Shown: positions 26,041 through 35,278, counted from the first letter of the stretch. The stretch: DNA of 56,706 bases from Gemmatimonadota bacterium (GCA_025359135.1 JANYHJ010000155.1:1-56706); one strand, 5' to 3'. A program made the numbers and translations. Notes: generated by a model not told the origin, from the letters alone.

Positions 26041-26426
26041 TTCCCAAGCGGCGCTTGCGCCGCGGCATGTCGATGATCGAGGTGGTGGTGGCGGTGCTGA
26101 TCCTGGGCGGCGCGCTGCTCTCGATGGGCATGTTCGTCACCAACTACAGCCGGGCGACGCGCTCGACCAACTCCCGCGCCTTGGCGGGCCAGTTGGTCGC
26201 GAGTCGCCTCGAGGCGATCAAGAGCTGGAACAACTACTACACGCTGATGACCCAGTTCACGGTCACGGAAACGGGCGTGATCACCGGGTACAACCGCCAG
26301 ACCTGGACCAAGCAGATCGGCGGCAACTCCGGCTCGAAGCAGGACCACATTCTCGTCACGGTGGCCGTCTTCGGAAAGGCCATCCCTGACACGGTCAAGA
26401 ACACCATCGCCATCCCGCGATTCTGA
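26019..26426 (+). CDS. Type IV pilus minor pilin, PilV-like
   Basis: 135 residues. Prepilin signal with cleavage after Gly16, then MSMIEVVVAVLILGG with Glu at +5 and a hydrophobic helix; short C-terminal domain, ending with a beta strand (TVAVFGKAIPDTVKNT). Type IV pilus modification (PilV) proteins have this layout. Starts inside the preceding gene and is followed by the PilW-like gene after 2 bp, so translation is coupled. Confidence 0.83.
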   Translation: MVRNEQVVPKRRLRRGMSMIEVVVAVLILGGALLSMGMFVTNYSRATRSTNSRALAGQLVASRLEAIKSWNNYYTLMTQFTVTETGVITGYNRQTWTKQIGGNSGSKQDHILVTVAVFGKAIPDTVKNTIAIPRF

Positions 26427-26428
26427 TC

Positions 26429-27586
26429 ATGCGCCCACCTGCCTCCAGCCGCCGGCCGCGCCGCGGCTTCACCCTGCTCGAGTTGGTCGTGTCGATGACG
26501 ATCTTCCTCGTCATCCTCAGCTTCAGCCTGCCCTTCTTCAACTCGCAGTCGCGCGCCGTCTCGCGCGCCAGCGGGCAGGGGGACATGGTGCGCGGCCTGC
26601 AGTTCGCGATCTCGCAGCTCGATCGTGACCTCCGCATGGCGGGGGCGGGCACGTATGCCCAGCAGCCGATGCTGGTGCAGCTCGCGCCGCTCGCGATCAC
26701 CTTCAACGTGAATTCGTCGAGTCCCGACTCGACCGACGTGCGCGCAGTGTACTGGGATCCCGACGCCGATCCGCTCACGCAGACGTCGCTCACGACCTCG
26801 TCGCCCGTGACGCTTCCAACCTCGGGCAGCAAGTCCTACCCGGACACCAACTACGTCCTGGGTGGGGTGCGCAGCCCGGCGGAGACGATCTCGTACTGGT
26901 TCTCGGCCGACTCCAGCACCGCGCGCACCGACGACTACATCATGTGGCGCCGCGAGAACACGGCGAACCCGACCATCGTGGTCAAGGGAATCATCATCCC
27001 GTCAGGCACGGCCGTGTTCAGCTTCGTGAAGTCGGACACCGGTGGCAACATCACGACCATCACGGCGGCCCAGCTGCCGCGCTACCACACGGCGCCGATT
27101 CACGGATCGCCGACGGACACCGGGCTCGCCGCCATGATCGACTCGGTGCGCATCGTGAACGTGACGCTCACGGGCTCGTACGACGACAACCGGTTCGGCT
27201 CGCGCACGCAGTCCGTGACGGCCAACATCCGCGTCGCGAACTCGGGCTTGGCCAACCGCCTGACCTGCGGTGAATCGCCGGTCTTCGGCCGCACCGTGAC
27301 CGCCCTCCTCGGCCTGACACCATTGCGCGTGCTGCTCAGCTGGAACCCCGCGGTCGACGAGACCGGCGGTGAACGGGACATCGAACAGTACGCGATCTTC
27401 AAGAAGTTGCCCGCGGCCGGCGCGTTCGACGAACCGTTCGCGTCGATCGCGGCCGGCCTTGGCGCCTACACGTTCATCGACGCCAGCGTCCAGTCCGGCG
27501 AGCAGTGGATCTACGGCGTAGCCGCGATGGACTGCAGCCCGGCGCTCTCGCCGGTGTCGGTCACACTCCAGGTCAACATCCCATGA
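26429..27586 (+). CDS. Type IV pilus minor pilin, PilW-like, with C-terminal Ig/FnIII-like domain
   Basis: 385 residues. Prepilin signal cleaved after Gly13, then FTLLELVVSMTIFLVIL (Glu at +5). The QFAISQLDRDLRMAGAG stretch is typical of PilW-like proteins. The last ~100 residues (from about LTPLRVLLSWNPAVDETGG) resemble a fibronectin type III or similar beta-sandwich, unusual for a minor pilin and possibly for adhesion. Its stop overlaps the start of the PilX-like gene (ATGA). Confidence 0.82.
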   Translation: MRPPASSRRPRRGFTLLELVVSMTIFLVILSFSLPFFNSQSRAVSRASGQGDMVRGLQFAISQLDRDLRMAGAGTYAQQPMLVQLAPLAITFNVNSSSPDSTDVRAVYWDPDADPLTQTSLTTSSPVTLPTSGSKSYPDTNYVLGGVRSPAETISYWFSADSSTARTDDYIMWRRENTANPTIVVKGIIIPSGTAVFSFVKSDTGGNITTITAAQLPRYHTAPIHGSPTDTGLAAMIDSVRIVNVTLTGSYDDNRFGSRTQSVTANIRVANSGLANRLTCGESPVFGRTVTALLGLTPLRVLLSWNPAVDETGGERDIEQYAIFKKLPAAGAFDEPFASIAAGLGAYTFIDASVQSGEQWIYGVAAMDCSPALSPVSVTLQVNIP

Positions 27587-29823
27587 GGCCCGTCATGCGC
27601 ACCGCCCTCTCCGCGCGCCGCATCGTCCGTCCCCGACGCGGCGTCGCCCTCATCCTCACGATCATCCTCACGGTCGCGTTCGCGGCGCTCGCGATGGGCG
27701 CCATCTACATGACCGGCAACGCCGCGCTCATCAGCTCGTCGTACGACCGCGAGCGCGACTACCGTTACGGCGCCGAAGCGGCCCTCGGCATCGCCAAGAG
27801 TCAACTCAATGGCGGACTCTTCGTGCTGCCCGACTCGCAGTACTCGACGATCATGAGTGGCGCGACGATCACCGGCGCCGACGGCCAGCCGCTCTCGCGC
27901 GTGCTGATCAACCTCTACGTCGGCCCCACCGGCTCCACGTCGGGCCAGGACGGCACGTTCGGCTCGATCGTGGCCGAGGCGACCGATGGCTCCGGGGCGC
28001 GCTACGTGCGGCGCCTCGAGCTGACGCAGGAGACGTTCGCCAAGTTCGCCTACTTCTCGGTGAACGAGAACACGGCCGCGTCGGGCATCATCTACTTCGG
28101 CGGCGGCGACGTGATCTACGGGCCGCTCTTCACCAACGACACGATCAACATCATCAACGCGAGCTGCCCGTCGGTGACGTTCCGCGACCAGGTGCAGACC
28201 GCGCAAATCATCAACAATGCCGCCTGCGGCGCCTTTTCCGCCTACGGGTATCAGACCCACATGCTGGGCATTCCCCTGCCCACCAACTCCAAGCTGGCGA
28301 TCCTCAGCACGTATGCGACGCCGGCCAACTTCCTCTTCACCGCCCGTCCGGCCAGCAACTACGTCACGCCACCCGGCGCCACGATCTACAGTCCGGTGGA
28401 CACGCAGTCGCTCGTGCAGACGCGCATCGACTTCGTGAACTGGGACATCGCCAACAACGGTGTCACCACCGATCCCGACGACGGTTTCTTCCGCGTCTAC
28501 GAGACGCTGGCGGCACCGATGACCGCGGTCATGGGCACGACGCCCGACTCCCTCGTGCCGATCAACTACACGGACCCGGGCACCTGGGTGCGCGGCGATC
28601 CGCCGATTGCCTGGTCGTCGCTCTCGGGCGCGCCGAGCACCGAGTACGCGATGCGCTGGGACCTCGTCAACAAGCGCATGGTCAACAACTGTGGCGACTG
28701 GCATACCACGGGCATTGGCGGGGCGCGATCGGTCCGCTTCTTCCCGATCGCCCTGCACCGTCCGTCAGTGGCCTGGTTCAACACCGTGCTCACCAACTCC
28801 GCGCTCCTGGGCGGTGCCGGCATGACCGTCGGCAATGCCACGACGCACCTGGCTTCGAGCGTCATCACGCTCATGACGAATGCCGCGGGCGGTGCGGGCA
28901 CCATGAACGAGGGGGTGCAGCGCTGCTACCTGGGCGGCGACCCGCACCTCGCCACGATCGAGCGCTATGGCGTCGGCACGTACACCGTGCTCGACTATAG
29001 CAAGGGCGGCGATGATACCACCTTCACGCCCACGGGGCGGTGGGGCCGGTGGCGCACCTATCCCGGCACCGTCGACTCGCGGCTCAGCTCCGCTGGCGCC
29101 GCGTTTCGCCCGGACGCCGGCTACCTGTTCCCGCTCTACCGCGGCAACAACACGCAGGCCCGCGGCGTCATCCAGGTCAACGGATCCGTCGGCGTCAGCG
29201 GCACGTTGCGCGGGCGCGTCACGTTGTACGCCAACGGCGGCAACGCGGTCATCCTCGACAACATGCGGTACGCCATCGCACCGGCCAATCCGGACTGCCT
29301 CGGCGAACGTGACATTCTCGGCATCATTGCCGGCTACAACGTGATGACTGCGGCCAACACGCTCAACGACCCGCAATTCCCCGTCGCGGGTGGTGCGTGG
29401 AGCGCCAACAATTGGCGCTCGTACAATCCCGGCCCGCCTGGCACGCAGCCCACCGCGGCCACGACCACCGGCATGACGCTCCACTCGGTCATCATGACGC
29501 TCAACAGCAGCTTCCGCGTGGAAGGGTTCCGTGGCGGTGGCATGCAGCCGAGCATCGCGACTTGCGGCCCGAGCAACTCGGGCCGAGGGTGCCTCAACCT
29601 CACGGGCGGCATTCTGATGGATACGCGCGGTATCGTGGCCCTCACCGGTACGTCGGGCTACGTCAAGCGCTACGCGTACGATCGCTGCGCGGCCACGCGC
29701 CCGCCGCCGTACTTCCCGACCACGGGACGCTTCGTCGACAACCGCTTCTACGAGATCGATCCGGTCAAGTTCAACCAGATCGGCGTGACCGGGTACTTCG
29801 CGGGTCTGTCGGCCGCGCCCTGA
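27583..29823 (+). CDS. PilX-like pilus-associated protein, very large
   Basis: 746 residues. The N-terminal RRGVALILTIILTVAFAALAMG is the PilX-type hydrophobic segment, with no Glu at +5, followed by YRYGAEAALGIAKSQL, again as in PilX. PilX proteins are usually 150-250 residues; here about 600 further residues are rich in Thr, Ser, Gly and Asn (surface-exposed, beta-rich) with few cysteines. Start ATG 27583 overlaps the previous stop; ATG 27595 is an alternative. As last gene of the operon, before a strong terminator, it may form the tip complex with the other minor pilins. A role like that of PilY1 is only a guess. Confidence 0.75.
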   Translation: MRPVMRTALSARRIVRPRRGVALILTIILTVAFAALAMGAIYMTGNAALISSSYDRERDYRYGAEAALGIAKSQLNGGLFVLPDSQYSTIMSGATITGADGQPLSRVLINLYVGPTGSTSGQDGTFGSIVAEATDGSGARYVRRLELTQETFAKFAYFSVNENTAASGIIYFGGGDVIYGPLFTNDTINIINASCPSVTFRDQVQTAQIINNAACGAFSAYGYQTHMLGIPLPTNSKLAILSTYATPANFLFTARPASNYVTPPGATIYSPVDTQSLVQTRIDFVNWDIANNGVTTDPDDGFFRVYETLAAPMTAVMGTTPDSLVPINYTDPGTWVRGDPPIAWSSLSGAPSTEYAMRWDLVNKRMVNNCGDWHTTGIGGARSVRFFPIALHRPSVAWFNTVLTNSALLGGAGMTVGNATTHLASSVITLMTNAAGGAGTMNEGVQRCYLGGDPHLATIERYGVGTYTVLDYSKGGDDTTFTPTGRWGRWRTYPGTVDSRLSSAGAAFRPDAGYLFPLYRGNNTQARGVIQVNGSVGVSGTLRGRVTLYANGGNAVILDNMRYAIAPANPDCLGERDILGIIAGYNVMTAANTLNDPQFPVAGGAWSANNWRSYNPGPPGTQPTAATTTGMTLHSVIMTLNSSFRVEGFRGGGMQPSIATCGPSNSGRGCLNLTGGILMDTRGIVALTGTSGYVKRYAYDRCAATRPPPYFPTTGRFVDNRFYEIDPVKFNQIGVTGYFAGLSAAP

Positions 29824-29844
29824 TCGAGCACGTCGCGTGAACGC

Positions 29845-29886
29845 ACGACGGCCCGCGCATCCACTCCCGGATGCGCGGGCCGTCGT
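29845..29886. terminator. Strong bidirectional terminator
   Basis: Perfect 18-bp stem (ACGACGGCCCGCGCATCC and its complement) with a 6-nt loop, between the convergent ends of the pilin operon and tdk. A short T-run (GTTTC) follows on the plus strand. Confidence 0.85.
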
Positions 29887-29904
29887 CGTTTCGGCGATGC
29901 CGCC

Positions 29905-30552
29905 CTAGCGCGAGGACTGTTTCATGTCGCTGCTGACGCCGAACGGCAGCGTCGCCTGGGAGTCATCGCGCTTGGGCACCACGTGGCAGGCGCGGCAGCG
30001 CGCCTCGTACGACTCGTGCCCACCCACCATGATCGTGGGCGAGTCCCAGTGGGCGGGCCGGCCCTCGATGAGGCGCTGGTTGCGGCTCGCGGGACCGCCG
30101 CAGAGCACGCAGATCGCGTGCAGCTTGTCCACGAGCTCCGCCGTTGCCATCAACTGCGGCATCGGACCGAACGGTTCGCCCCGAAAGTCGGTGTCGGTGC
30201 CGGCGAGGATGACGCGCCGCCCGCGCCCGGCCAGGTCGGCCGCGAGCGAGACGACGCCGGCATCGAGGAACTGGGCCTCGTCGATCGCGATCACCTGCGC
30301 CATCGGATCGATGCGCTGGCTGATCTGCTGCGAGGAATCCACGGGGATGGCGTCCGCCGTTCGCCCGTCGTGGCTTGAGACCGTGAAGCGCCCGGCATAA
30401 CGCTCATCCAGGTGCGACGTGAAGAGCTGGACGCGCTTGCGCGCGATCGTGGCGCGACGAACGCGGCGCAGCAGCTCCTCGCTCTTGCCGCTGAACATCA
30501 CGCCGGCCACCACCTCGACCCAGCCGCCGGTGATCTGGAAACTGCCCGACAT
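29905..30552 (-). CDS. tdk: Thymidine kinase
   Basis: Salvages thymidine to dTMP. 215 residues, type II (TK1) fold: P-loop GVMFSGKSEE (K23), the AIDEAQFLD Walker B motif, and the C-terminal zinc ribbon (CVLCGG and CRACH pairs). The region AGTDTDFRGEPFGPMPQLMATAE is diagnostic. Starts 3 bp after the stop of the helicase-like gene; operonic. A pyrimidine nucleoside phosphorylase is encoded at the right edge of the window. Confidence 0.96.
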   Translation of the reverse strand: MSGSFQITGGWVEVVAGVMFSGKSEELLRRVRRATIARKRVQLFTSHLDERYAGRFTVSSHDGRTADAIPVDSSQQISQRIDPMAQVIAIDEAQFLDAGVVSLAADLAGRGRRVILAGTDTDFRGEPFGPMPQLMATAELVDKLHAICVLCGGPASRNQRLIEGRPAHWDSPTIMVGGHESYEARCRACHVVPKRDDSQATLPFGVSSDMKQSSR

Positions 30553-30555
30553 GTG

Positions 30556-32154
30556 CTACTCCTCCCGCGGCGGCTTCTTGGCGCGACGCATGGCCTCGCC
30601 GCGGTTCGCCCACTCGCCCTGGCTCCCACCCTCGGCCGGGCCGCGAGCATCGCGTGACGGACCACGCGGTCCGGTGCTGTCGCGATCGCCGAACTTGCCG
30701 CCACTCCGCGGCGGGCGCGAGCCGCGCTCGCCACGATCCGCGAACTTGCCGCCACGCGGGGCACCCGCGTCGCGCTCGCCGAACTTGCGGCCGCGCGGCG
30801 GACCACTGTCGCGATCGCCAAACTTGCCGCGCGGCGGACGCTCGCCACGCGGCGGCCCATCACCACGCGCGGGGCGCTCCCCACGCGGGGCGCGCTCCGA
30901 TCGGTCGCCGAACGCGGGACGCGATGGACGCGCGCCGCGTTCCTCGCGATCGCTGAAGCGCGGGCGGGCAGTGCGCTCGCCACGCTCGGCCGGTGCGCTC
31001 GGCGCCGCGGCCACCTTGGCGGCCTGACGCTGTGCCGTCACGAAGGCGCGCTCGCGCTCGAGAATCCGCACCGCCGCTGCCGCGATCGCGACGCCATCGT
31101 GCTGAGCGAGCAGCGGGGCAATCACCTGCGCCTCGCGGAGCGGCGCGCCCGTGGTGAGTTCGCGCTCGAGCTCGCCGCGGATCAGCGCGTCGCGGCGACG
31201 GATCGACTCGAGCGGGGCGGGCAGGTCGATCGGCACGAGCGCACCGCCCGTGAGGGCGGCCAGGCGCGCGCGTTCGCTGACATCGTGCAGGACGACGAAG
31301 CGCACGGGAGTGGTGGCCGCGAGCAGTGCGATCTGCGCCGCATCCGCCGGCAAGCGCCAGCAGACGAGGAGCGCCACGTTCGCCGGCACGGCATCGGCCA
31401 TCACGACGGCGGCCAGCGGTTCGACGCCGCTCAGGCCGATGGGCGCCAAGGCGCCGCGCGCCTCGCGGGCGTCGCTCTCCGATGACACGACGATGGCCGA
31501 CGAGGGCGGATCGAATGCATCGAGCAGGGCACGCAGCGCCGAGGGGCGGCCGCCTGCGCCGACGGTCAGTCCCGACACCGGTACGGAGACCGATGCGGCG
31601 ACCGCAGCGTCGGACTCCCGGCGAGCGCGTCGCAGGTGGCGCTCGGTGAACGACGCGAGCGCGGGTGTTTCGGAGGCCGCCGTGGCAATGCGCAGGGCAT
31701 CCGCGGGGACTTCGGCGAGCAGCGCGTCGAGCGAGTCGACGTCACGCGCAAGCAGCACGTCGGCGCCCGCGATCACGACCGCGACCACGGCGTCGAGCTT
31801 GAGCTGCGCGCCGCGCACGAGGGTCGCAATGTCCGTGAGTGAGGCCGCGATCACGGCGGGCGCCGCGTGGGCGAGGAGCCGCCCGCCGCGGTGGCTGCTC
31901 GTGAAGGCGCTGAGCGCCCCGGGCATGAGCTCCGCGGCCTCGACGCCCAGGTCGGCATCCGGGAGCACGACGAGCGCCTGCACGCCGGCGGTTCCGGCCA
32001 GCACGCGGGGCAGCGCCGGCGCGAGGGCGGCCACGACCGTGCGGGCATCGAGCGGGGCAATATGGAGGACAGGCTGCGCGCGGGGCGCGGCGGCCGGCGG
32101 ATCGAATGGCAGATCAGGCACGGAAGGCACGGACGTGAGAAATGGCGCGGCCAT
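30556..32154 (-). CDS. Degenerate DEAD-box-helicase-like protein with Arg/Gly-rich tail (catalytic motifs missing)
   Basis: 532 residues. Read against a DEAD-box helicase, the order of segments is preserved but motifs are lost: residues 33-39 APLDART stand in for the Walker A (A-x-G-x-G-K-T); 60-72 ALVVLPDADLGVE for PTRELA; 126-135 VVIAGADVLL for VLDEAD; 157-161 ATAAS for SAT; 221-225 IVVSS and 261-268 for helicase C strands. So ATP binding and hydrolysis are unlikely. Residues about 390-532 are a low-complexity tail with repeated RGG/PRG, KFGDRD and RGER units, as in RNA-binding CsdA/DeaD tails, and end KKPPREE. A structural RNA chaperone or assembly factor is likely. Followed at 3 bp by tdk. 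Confidence 0.7.
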   Translation of the reverse strand: MAAPFLTSVPSVPDLPFDPPAAAPRAQPVLHIAPLDARTVVAALAPALPRVLAGTAGVQALVVLPDADLGVEAAELMPGALSAFTSSHRGGRLLAHAAPAVIAASLTDIATLVRGAQLKLDAVVAVVIAGADVLLARDVDSLDALLAEVPADALRIATAASETPALASFTERHLRRARRESDAAVAASVSVPVSGLTVGAGGRPSALRALLDAFDPPSSAIVVSSESDAREARGALAPIGLSGVEPLAAVVMADAVPANVALLVCWRLPADAAQIALLAATTPVRFVVLHDVSERARLAALTGGALVPIDLPAPLESIRRRDALIRGELERELTTGAPLREAQVIAPLLAQHDGVAIAAAAVRILERERAFVTAQRQAAKVAAAPSAPAERGERTARPRFSDREERGARPSRPAFGDRSERAPRGERPARGDGPPRGERPPRGKFGDRDSGPPRGRKFGERDAGAPRGGKFADRGERGSRPPRSGGKFGDRDSTGPRGPSRDARGPAEGGSQGEWANRGEAMRRAKKPPREE

Positions 32155-32218
32155 CGCCGCGACGGTAATTTGTCAATCGAGAAAGGTAGCTCAGTCCCGC
32201 CCCTCGCTCCATCCACTG

Positions 32219-33445
32219 ATGACGACCGCCGCCTCGCCCAGCTTGTTTGCTCCCTCGGGCAACATCGCCCAACTCAAGGAGTCGGCGACCATTGCCGCCT
32301 CGGCACGGGCGAAGGCGCTCAAGGCGCAGGGCAAGCCGATCATCGATCTCGGCGTGGGCGAGCCCGACTTCGACACGCCTGCGTTCATTCGCGACGCGGC
32401 CAAGGAAGCGCTCGACAAGGGCGCCACGCGCTACACCGCGAACGAGGGGATCCTGCCGCTCCGCGAACAGATCGCGCGACACGCCAACGCGCGCAAGTCG
32501 CCGGACCTGGCCGACGTGATGCCGAACGAGATCGTCGTCGGCGCGGGCACCAAGCAGGCGCTGTTCAACGCCTGCTTCTGCCTCTTCGGCGCCGGCGACG
32601 ACGTGCTGATTCCGACGCCGGCGTGGACGAGCTACTTCGAGATGGTGTCGCTCTCGCGTGCCAACCCCATCTCGGTGATGGGGCTCCCGGCAAACAATCT
32701 CCTCACGGACGCGGACACGCTGATGCGCGCCGCGACGCGGGCCACCAAGGGGTTGATGCTCAACTCGCCGTGCAACCCCACGGCAGCCGTCTACGATGCG
32801 GGGCGCTTCCGCGAGATCCTCGAGCTGGCGCACGAACGCGGCTGGTGGGTGATCTCCGACGAGATCTATCGCCGGCTCTCGTACGACTTTCCCGCAGCGT
32901 CGGCGCTCGAACTCGCGCCCTCGCGCGACCGCCTCGTGGTGGTCGATGGTGTCGCCAAGTCGTACGCCATGACCGGCTGGCGGATCGGCTGGGTGATCGC
33001 GCCGCGCGAGGTCGCGAAGGCGATCGCGAGCCTGCAGTCGCACACGACGTCCAACGCCGCCACGGTCTCGCAGCACGCCGCCCTGGCCGCGCTCGCGCGC
33101 GATGACCTCGCGGAGCCCGCCATCGACGCGATGGTGGCGCAGTTCAAGGTGCGTCGCGATGCCTGCCTCGCGCTGCTGGCCGATGGGCCTGCGCCCGAGG
33201 TCGTGCACCCCGCGGGCGCGTTCTACCTCTTCATCAACGTGAAGGGCGCGGCCACCGGCCCCAATGGCGCCGGCTCGGCGTTCGCGGCCAGGCTGCTCGA
33301 CGAACACCACGTGGCGTGCGTGGGCGGCGATGCGTTTGGTGCGCCGGACTACCTGCGCATGTCGACCGCGGCGCCGCTCAAGGACGTGACCGAGGGATTG
33401 CGTCGCATCATCGCGCTCTGGCGCGCTGGCACCGGACGCGCGTAA
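32219..33445 (+). CDS. Aspartate/aromatic aminotransferase, class I
   Basis: PLP-dependent aminotransferase, 408 residues from ATG 32219 (the frame upstream is a shadow). GVGEPDFDTP, GATRYTANEGILPLR, NSPCNPTAAVY and the PLP lysine K247 in VAKSYAMTGWRIGW are all present, as is the Arg in RMSTAAPL near the C-terminus. This is the type that often transaminates aspartate (or prephenate in similar enzymes). First gene of the operon leading to nurA-herA-mre11-rad50; it is followed by a 3-bp gap. Confidence 0.9.
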   Translation: MTTAASPSLFAPSGNIAQLKESATIAASARAKALKAQGKPIIDLGVGEPDFDTPAFIRDAAKEALDKGATRYTANEGILPLREQIARHANARKSPDLADVMPNEIVVGAGTKQALFNACFCLFGAGDDVLIPTPAWTSYFEMVSLSRANPISVMGLPANNLLTDADTLMRAATRATKGLMLNSPCNPTAAVYDAGRFREILELAHERGWWVISDEIYRRLSYDFPAASALELAPSRDRLVVVDGVAKSYAMTGWRIGWVIAPREVAKAIASLQSHTTSNAATVSQHAALAALARDDLAEPAIDAMVAQFKVRRDACLALLADGPAPEVVHPAGAFYLFINVKGAATGPNGAGSAFAARLLDEHHVACVGGDAFGAPDYLRMSTAAPLKDVTEGLRRIIALWRAGTGRA

Positions 33446-33448
33446 CCC

Positions 33449-33949
33449 ATGAGCCTCGTCGTCCACATCGAGCCGCGCGCCAAGGCGGCGCCCAAGGCCA
33501 GGTACAAGTGGGACGCCGACACGGAAATCTTGAGCGTCGACATCGCGAAGGGCATCGCGCAGACGGGACTCACCGGCGGCGTCGAGCTCGAGGGACAGGA
33601 CGGATCGTGGCTGCTGCTCGATGTCGAGTCCGGCAGCCTGCGCTCGATCGAGGTCGCCGTCTGGCCCGAGGTGCGCACCAATCCGTCTCTCACGCCGCCC
33701 GTCGAATGCGACGACGTGGTGATCTCGATTCCGGCGCGCTCGTCGCAACCGGGCATCGCGTCGATGGAAGTGTCCGCGAGCGTGCGCGCCGAAGCCGACA
33801 GCAAGGATCAGGTGATCCACTTCGTGCTGCAGCCCAGGCGGGATCGCACCGTGCGCGTGGCCGATTCGGTGTTGCTCGACCTGACCGAGCACGGCGCCGT
33901 GACCGGTGTCTGGCTCTGCAACGTTCCCCCCTTCCCGCGTGCGCCGTGA
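33449..33949 (+). CDS. Hypothetical protein, possible DUF2283-like repeats
   Basis: 166 residues, no signal peptide. Two related-looking segments, with patterns D-x-(D)-(T)-x-x-L-(S)-V-(D)-I near residue 22 and V-x-L-D-L-(T)-E-x-G-x-V-x-G-(V) near 137, resemble the small DUF2283 fold. The stop overlaps the next start (GTGA), so it is translationally coupled to the RAM-domain protein. No function assigned. Confidence 0.7.
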   Translation: MSLVVHIEPRAKAAPKARYKWDADTEILSVDIAKGIAQTGLTGGVELEGQDGSWLLLDVESGSLRSIEVAVWPEVRTNPSLTPPVECDDVVISIPARSSQPGIASMEVSASVRAEADSKDQVIHFVLQPRRDRTVRVADSVLLDLTEHGAVTGVWLCNVPPFPRAP

Positions 33950-34224
33950 TCACCACCATCGTCCTCGTGAAGGCGCACCCGAAGAAGGTGCCGGACACCG
34001 CGCGCGCCCTGGCCGACATCGATGGCGTGCGCGAGGTCTATTCCGTGTCAGGCCCGTGGGATCTCGTCGTCATCGTGCGCGTCAAGGAGTTCGACGATAT
34101 CGCGCGCGTGGTCACGGAGTCGTTCCCGACGGTGCCCGGCATCGAGCGCACGCAGACGCTCACGGCCTTCCGCGCCTACGGCAAGCACGACCTCGAGCAG
34201 GCGTGGGATATCGGCGTCGAGTAG
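33946..34224 (+). CDS. Stand-alone Lrp/AsnC ligand-binding (RAM) domain protein
   Basis: 92 residues from GTG 33946. It consists only of the alpha-beta RAM domain (TTIVLVKAHPKKVPDTARAL, then YSVSGPWDLVVIVRV, then ERTQTLTAFRAY) without a helix-turn-helix. Such single-domain proteins bind amino acids and may act as effector sensors or modify other Lrp family members. It lies between the aminotransferase/DUF2283-like genes and nurA. The start codon overlaps the preceding stop. Confidence 0.85.
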   Translation: MITTIVLVKAHPKKVPDTARALADIDGVREVYSVSGPWDLVVIVRVKEFDDIARVVTESFPTVPGIERTQTLTAFRAYGKHDLEQAWDIGVE

Positions 34225-34258
34225 TGTCGCGCACGCGCGCCGTGCAGTGACCACCACC

Positions 34259-35239
34259 ATGCCGCGCGCGGGCGCGAACCACGCGCATGCCCTGGCCGCC
34301 GCGCGCCGCGCACTGGCCGCCGTGCCCGGCGCGAGCGCCTCACGCAGATCCGGCGCGCCGCTCGACCTGCCGCGCGAGAGTGGCGATGAACCGCGACTGG
34401 ATCGCGCGCCCGCGCTCGAGGCCGGTGATGACGCCCCGCGCACCGTTCCACCGCTCGCGGGCCCGCTCACGCGCGCCTTCCTCGACGGCGTGCAGCGCAC
34501 CGAACGCGCGGGCTACGCAGGCGCCGTGCCCATCGTGCACGCGAGCTGCGCGGCCGTGCTGCGCGTGCGCGACGAAGAGGGACGGCTGCGCACATGGACG
34601 CACGGCTTCGCGCGGAGCGACGCGCTCTACGCGCCCGTCTCGCTGCTCCCGGACGAGATCGTGCGTGCGCTCGAAGCCACCGAACTCGGGCTCCGCGACA
34701 CCGGCGCCGACGGCAATGCCGACGCCCACCATCCCCTCTCGCTCGACCGACAGGCCCTCGACCTCGTGCGCAGCGACCGCGCGCAGCTCGAGCGCGCGCT
34801 CGCCGAACGGTGGGTGAAGGATGGCGACGGGTGGCTCTGGGTAGACGGCCCGCTTCCCGGCCACGCGACCAGTCGCGCCGCGAACGTCTTCGGCGTCGTC
34901 AAGAGTCATCGCACGCTCTATGCCGATGACGGGCGTCTCGAGCCGATTCTCGCGCTCCGTGCCGGCGAGCGTTCGCGCGTCTTCGCGCTCGAGGCCACGA
35001 CGCGCGTGCGCGTCGCGAGTTGGTACCTGCGACTGCGCGATGGCAGCGGCGACGGACCGCTGCACGGGTTGGTGCGCGTCGAGGCAGCCATCACCGACGT
35101 ACCAGTCGGCCCGCGCGCCGACAGCATCTCCGCGCTCGTGCTGGCCGAGCGGCAACCTCTCTCGCGGCCCGACCCGCGCTGGGATGTCATGGCCTACCCC
35201 ATTCGCGACGCCGAATCGGTCCTCAAGGCGCTCCTCTAG
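34259..35239 (+). CDS. nurA: NurA-family 5-prime to 3-prime nuclease
   Basis: Predicted DNA end-resection nuclease acting with HerA. 326 residues from ATG 34259 (GTG 34247 is possible). An RNase-H-like NurA pattern is seen: motif I FLDGVQR (Asp76), the second carboxylate loop WVDGPLPG (Asp196), VFGVVKSH (Lys215), then LALRAGERSRVFAL and WYLRLRDGSGDGPLHGLVRVE with the conserved Arg/Glu. About 60 N-terminal residues are unlike archaeal NurA. The call rests partly on position directly before herA-mre11-rad50, the archaeal partner set. 23 bp after the RAM gene. Confidence 0.78.
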   Translation: MPRAGANHAHALAAARRALAAVPGASASRRSGAPLDLPRESGDEPRLDRAPALEAGDDAPRTVPPLAGPLTRAFLDGVQRTERAGYAGAVPIVHASCAAVLRVRDEEGRLRTWTHGFARSDALYAPVSLLPDEIVRALEATELGLRDTGADGNADAHHPLSLDRQALDLVRSDRAQLERALAERWVKDGDGWLWVDGPLPGHATSRAANVFGVVKSHRTLYADDGRLEPILALRAGERSRVFALEATTRVRVASWYLRLRDGSGDGPLHGLVRVEAAITDVPVGPRADSISALVLAERQPLSRPDPRWDVMAYPIRDAESVLKALL

Positions 35240-35278
35240 GAGGGGCCGGGCCGGGCGTGGGGCGCTAGCTTTCAGACA

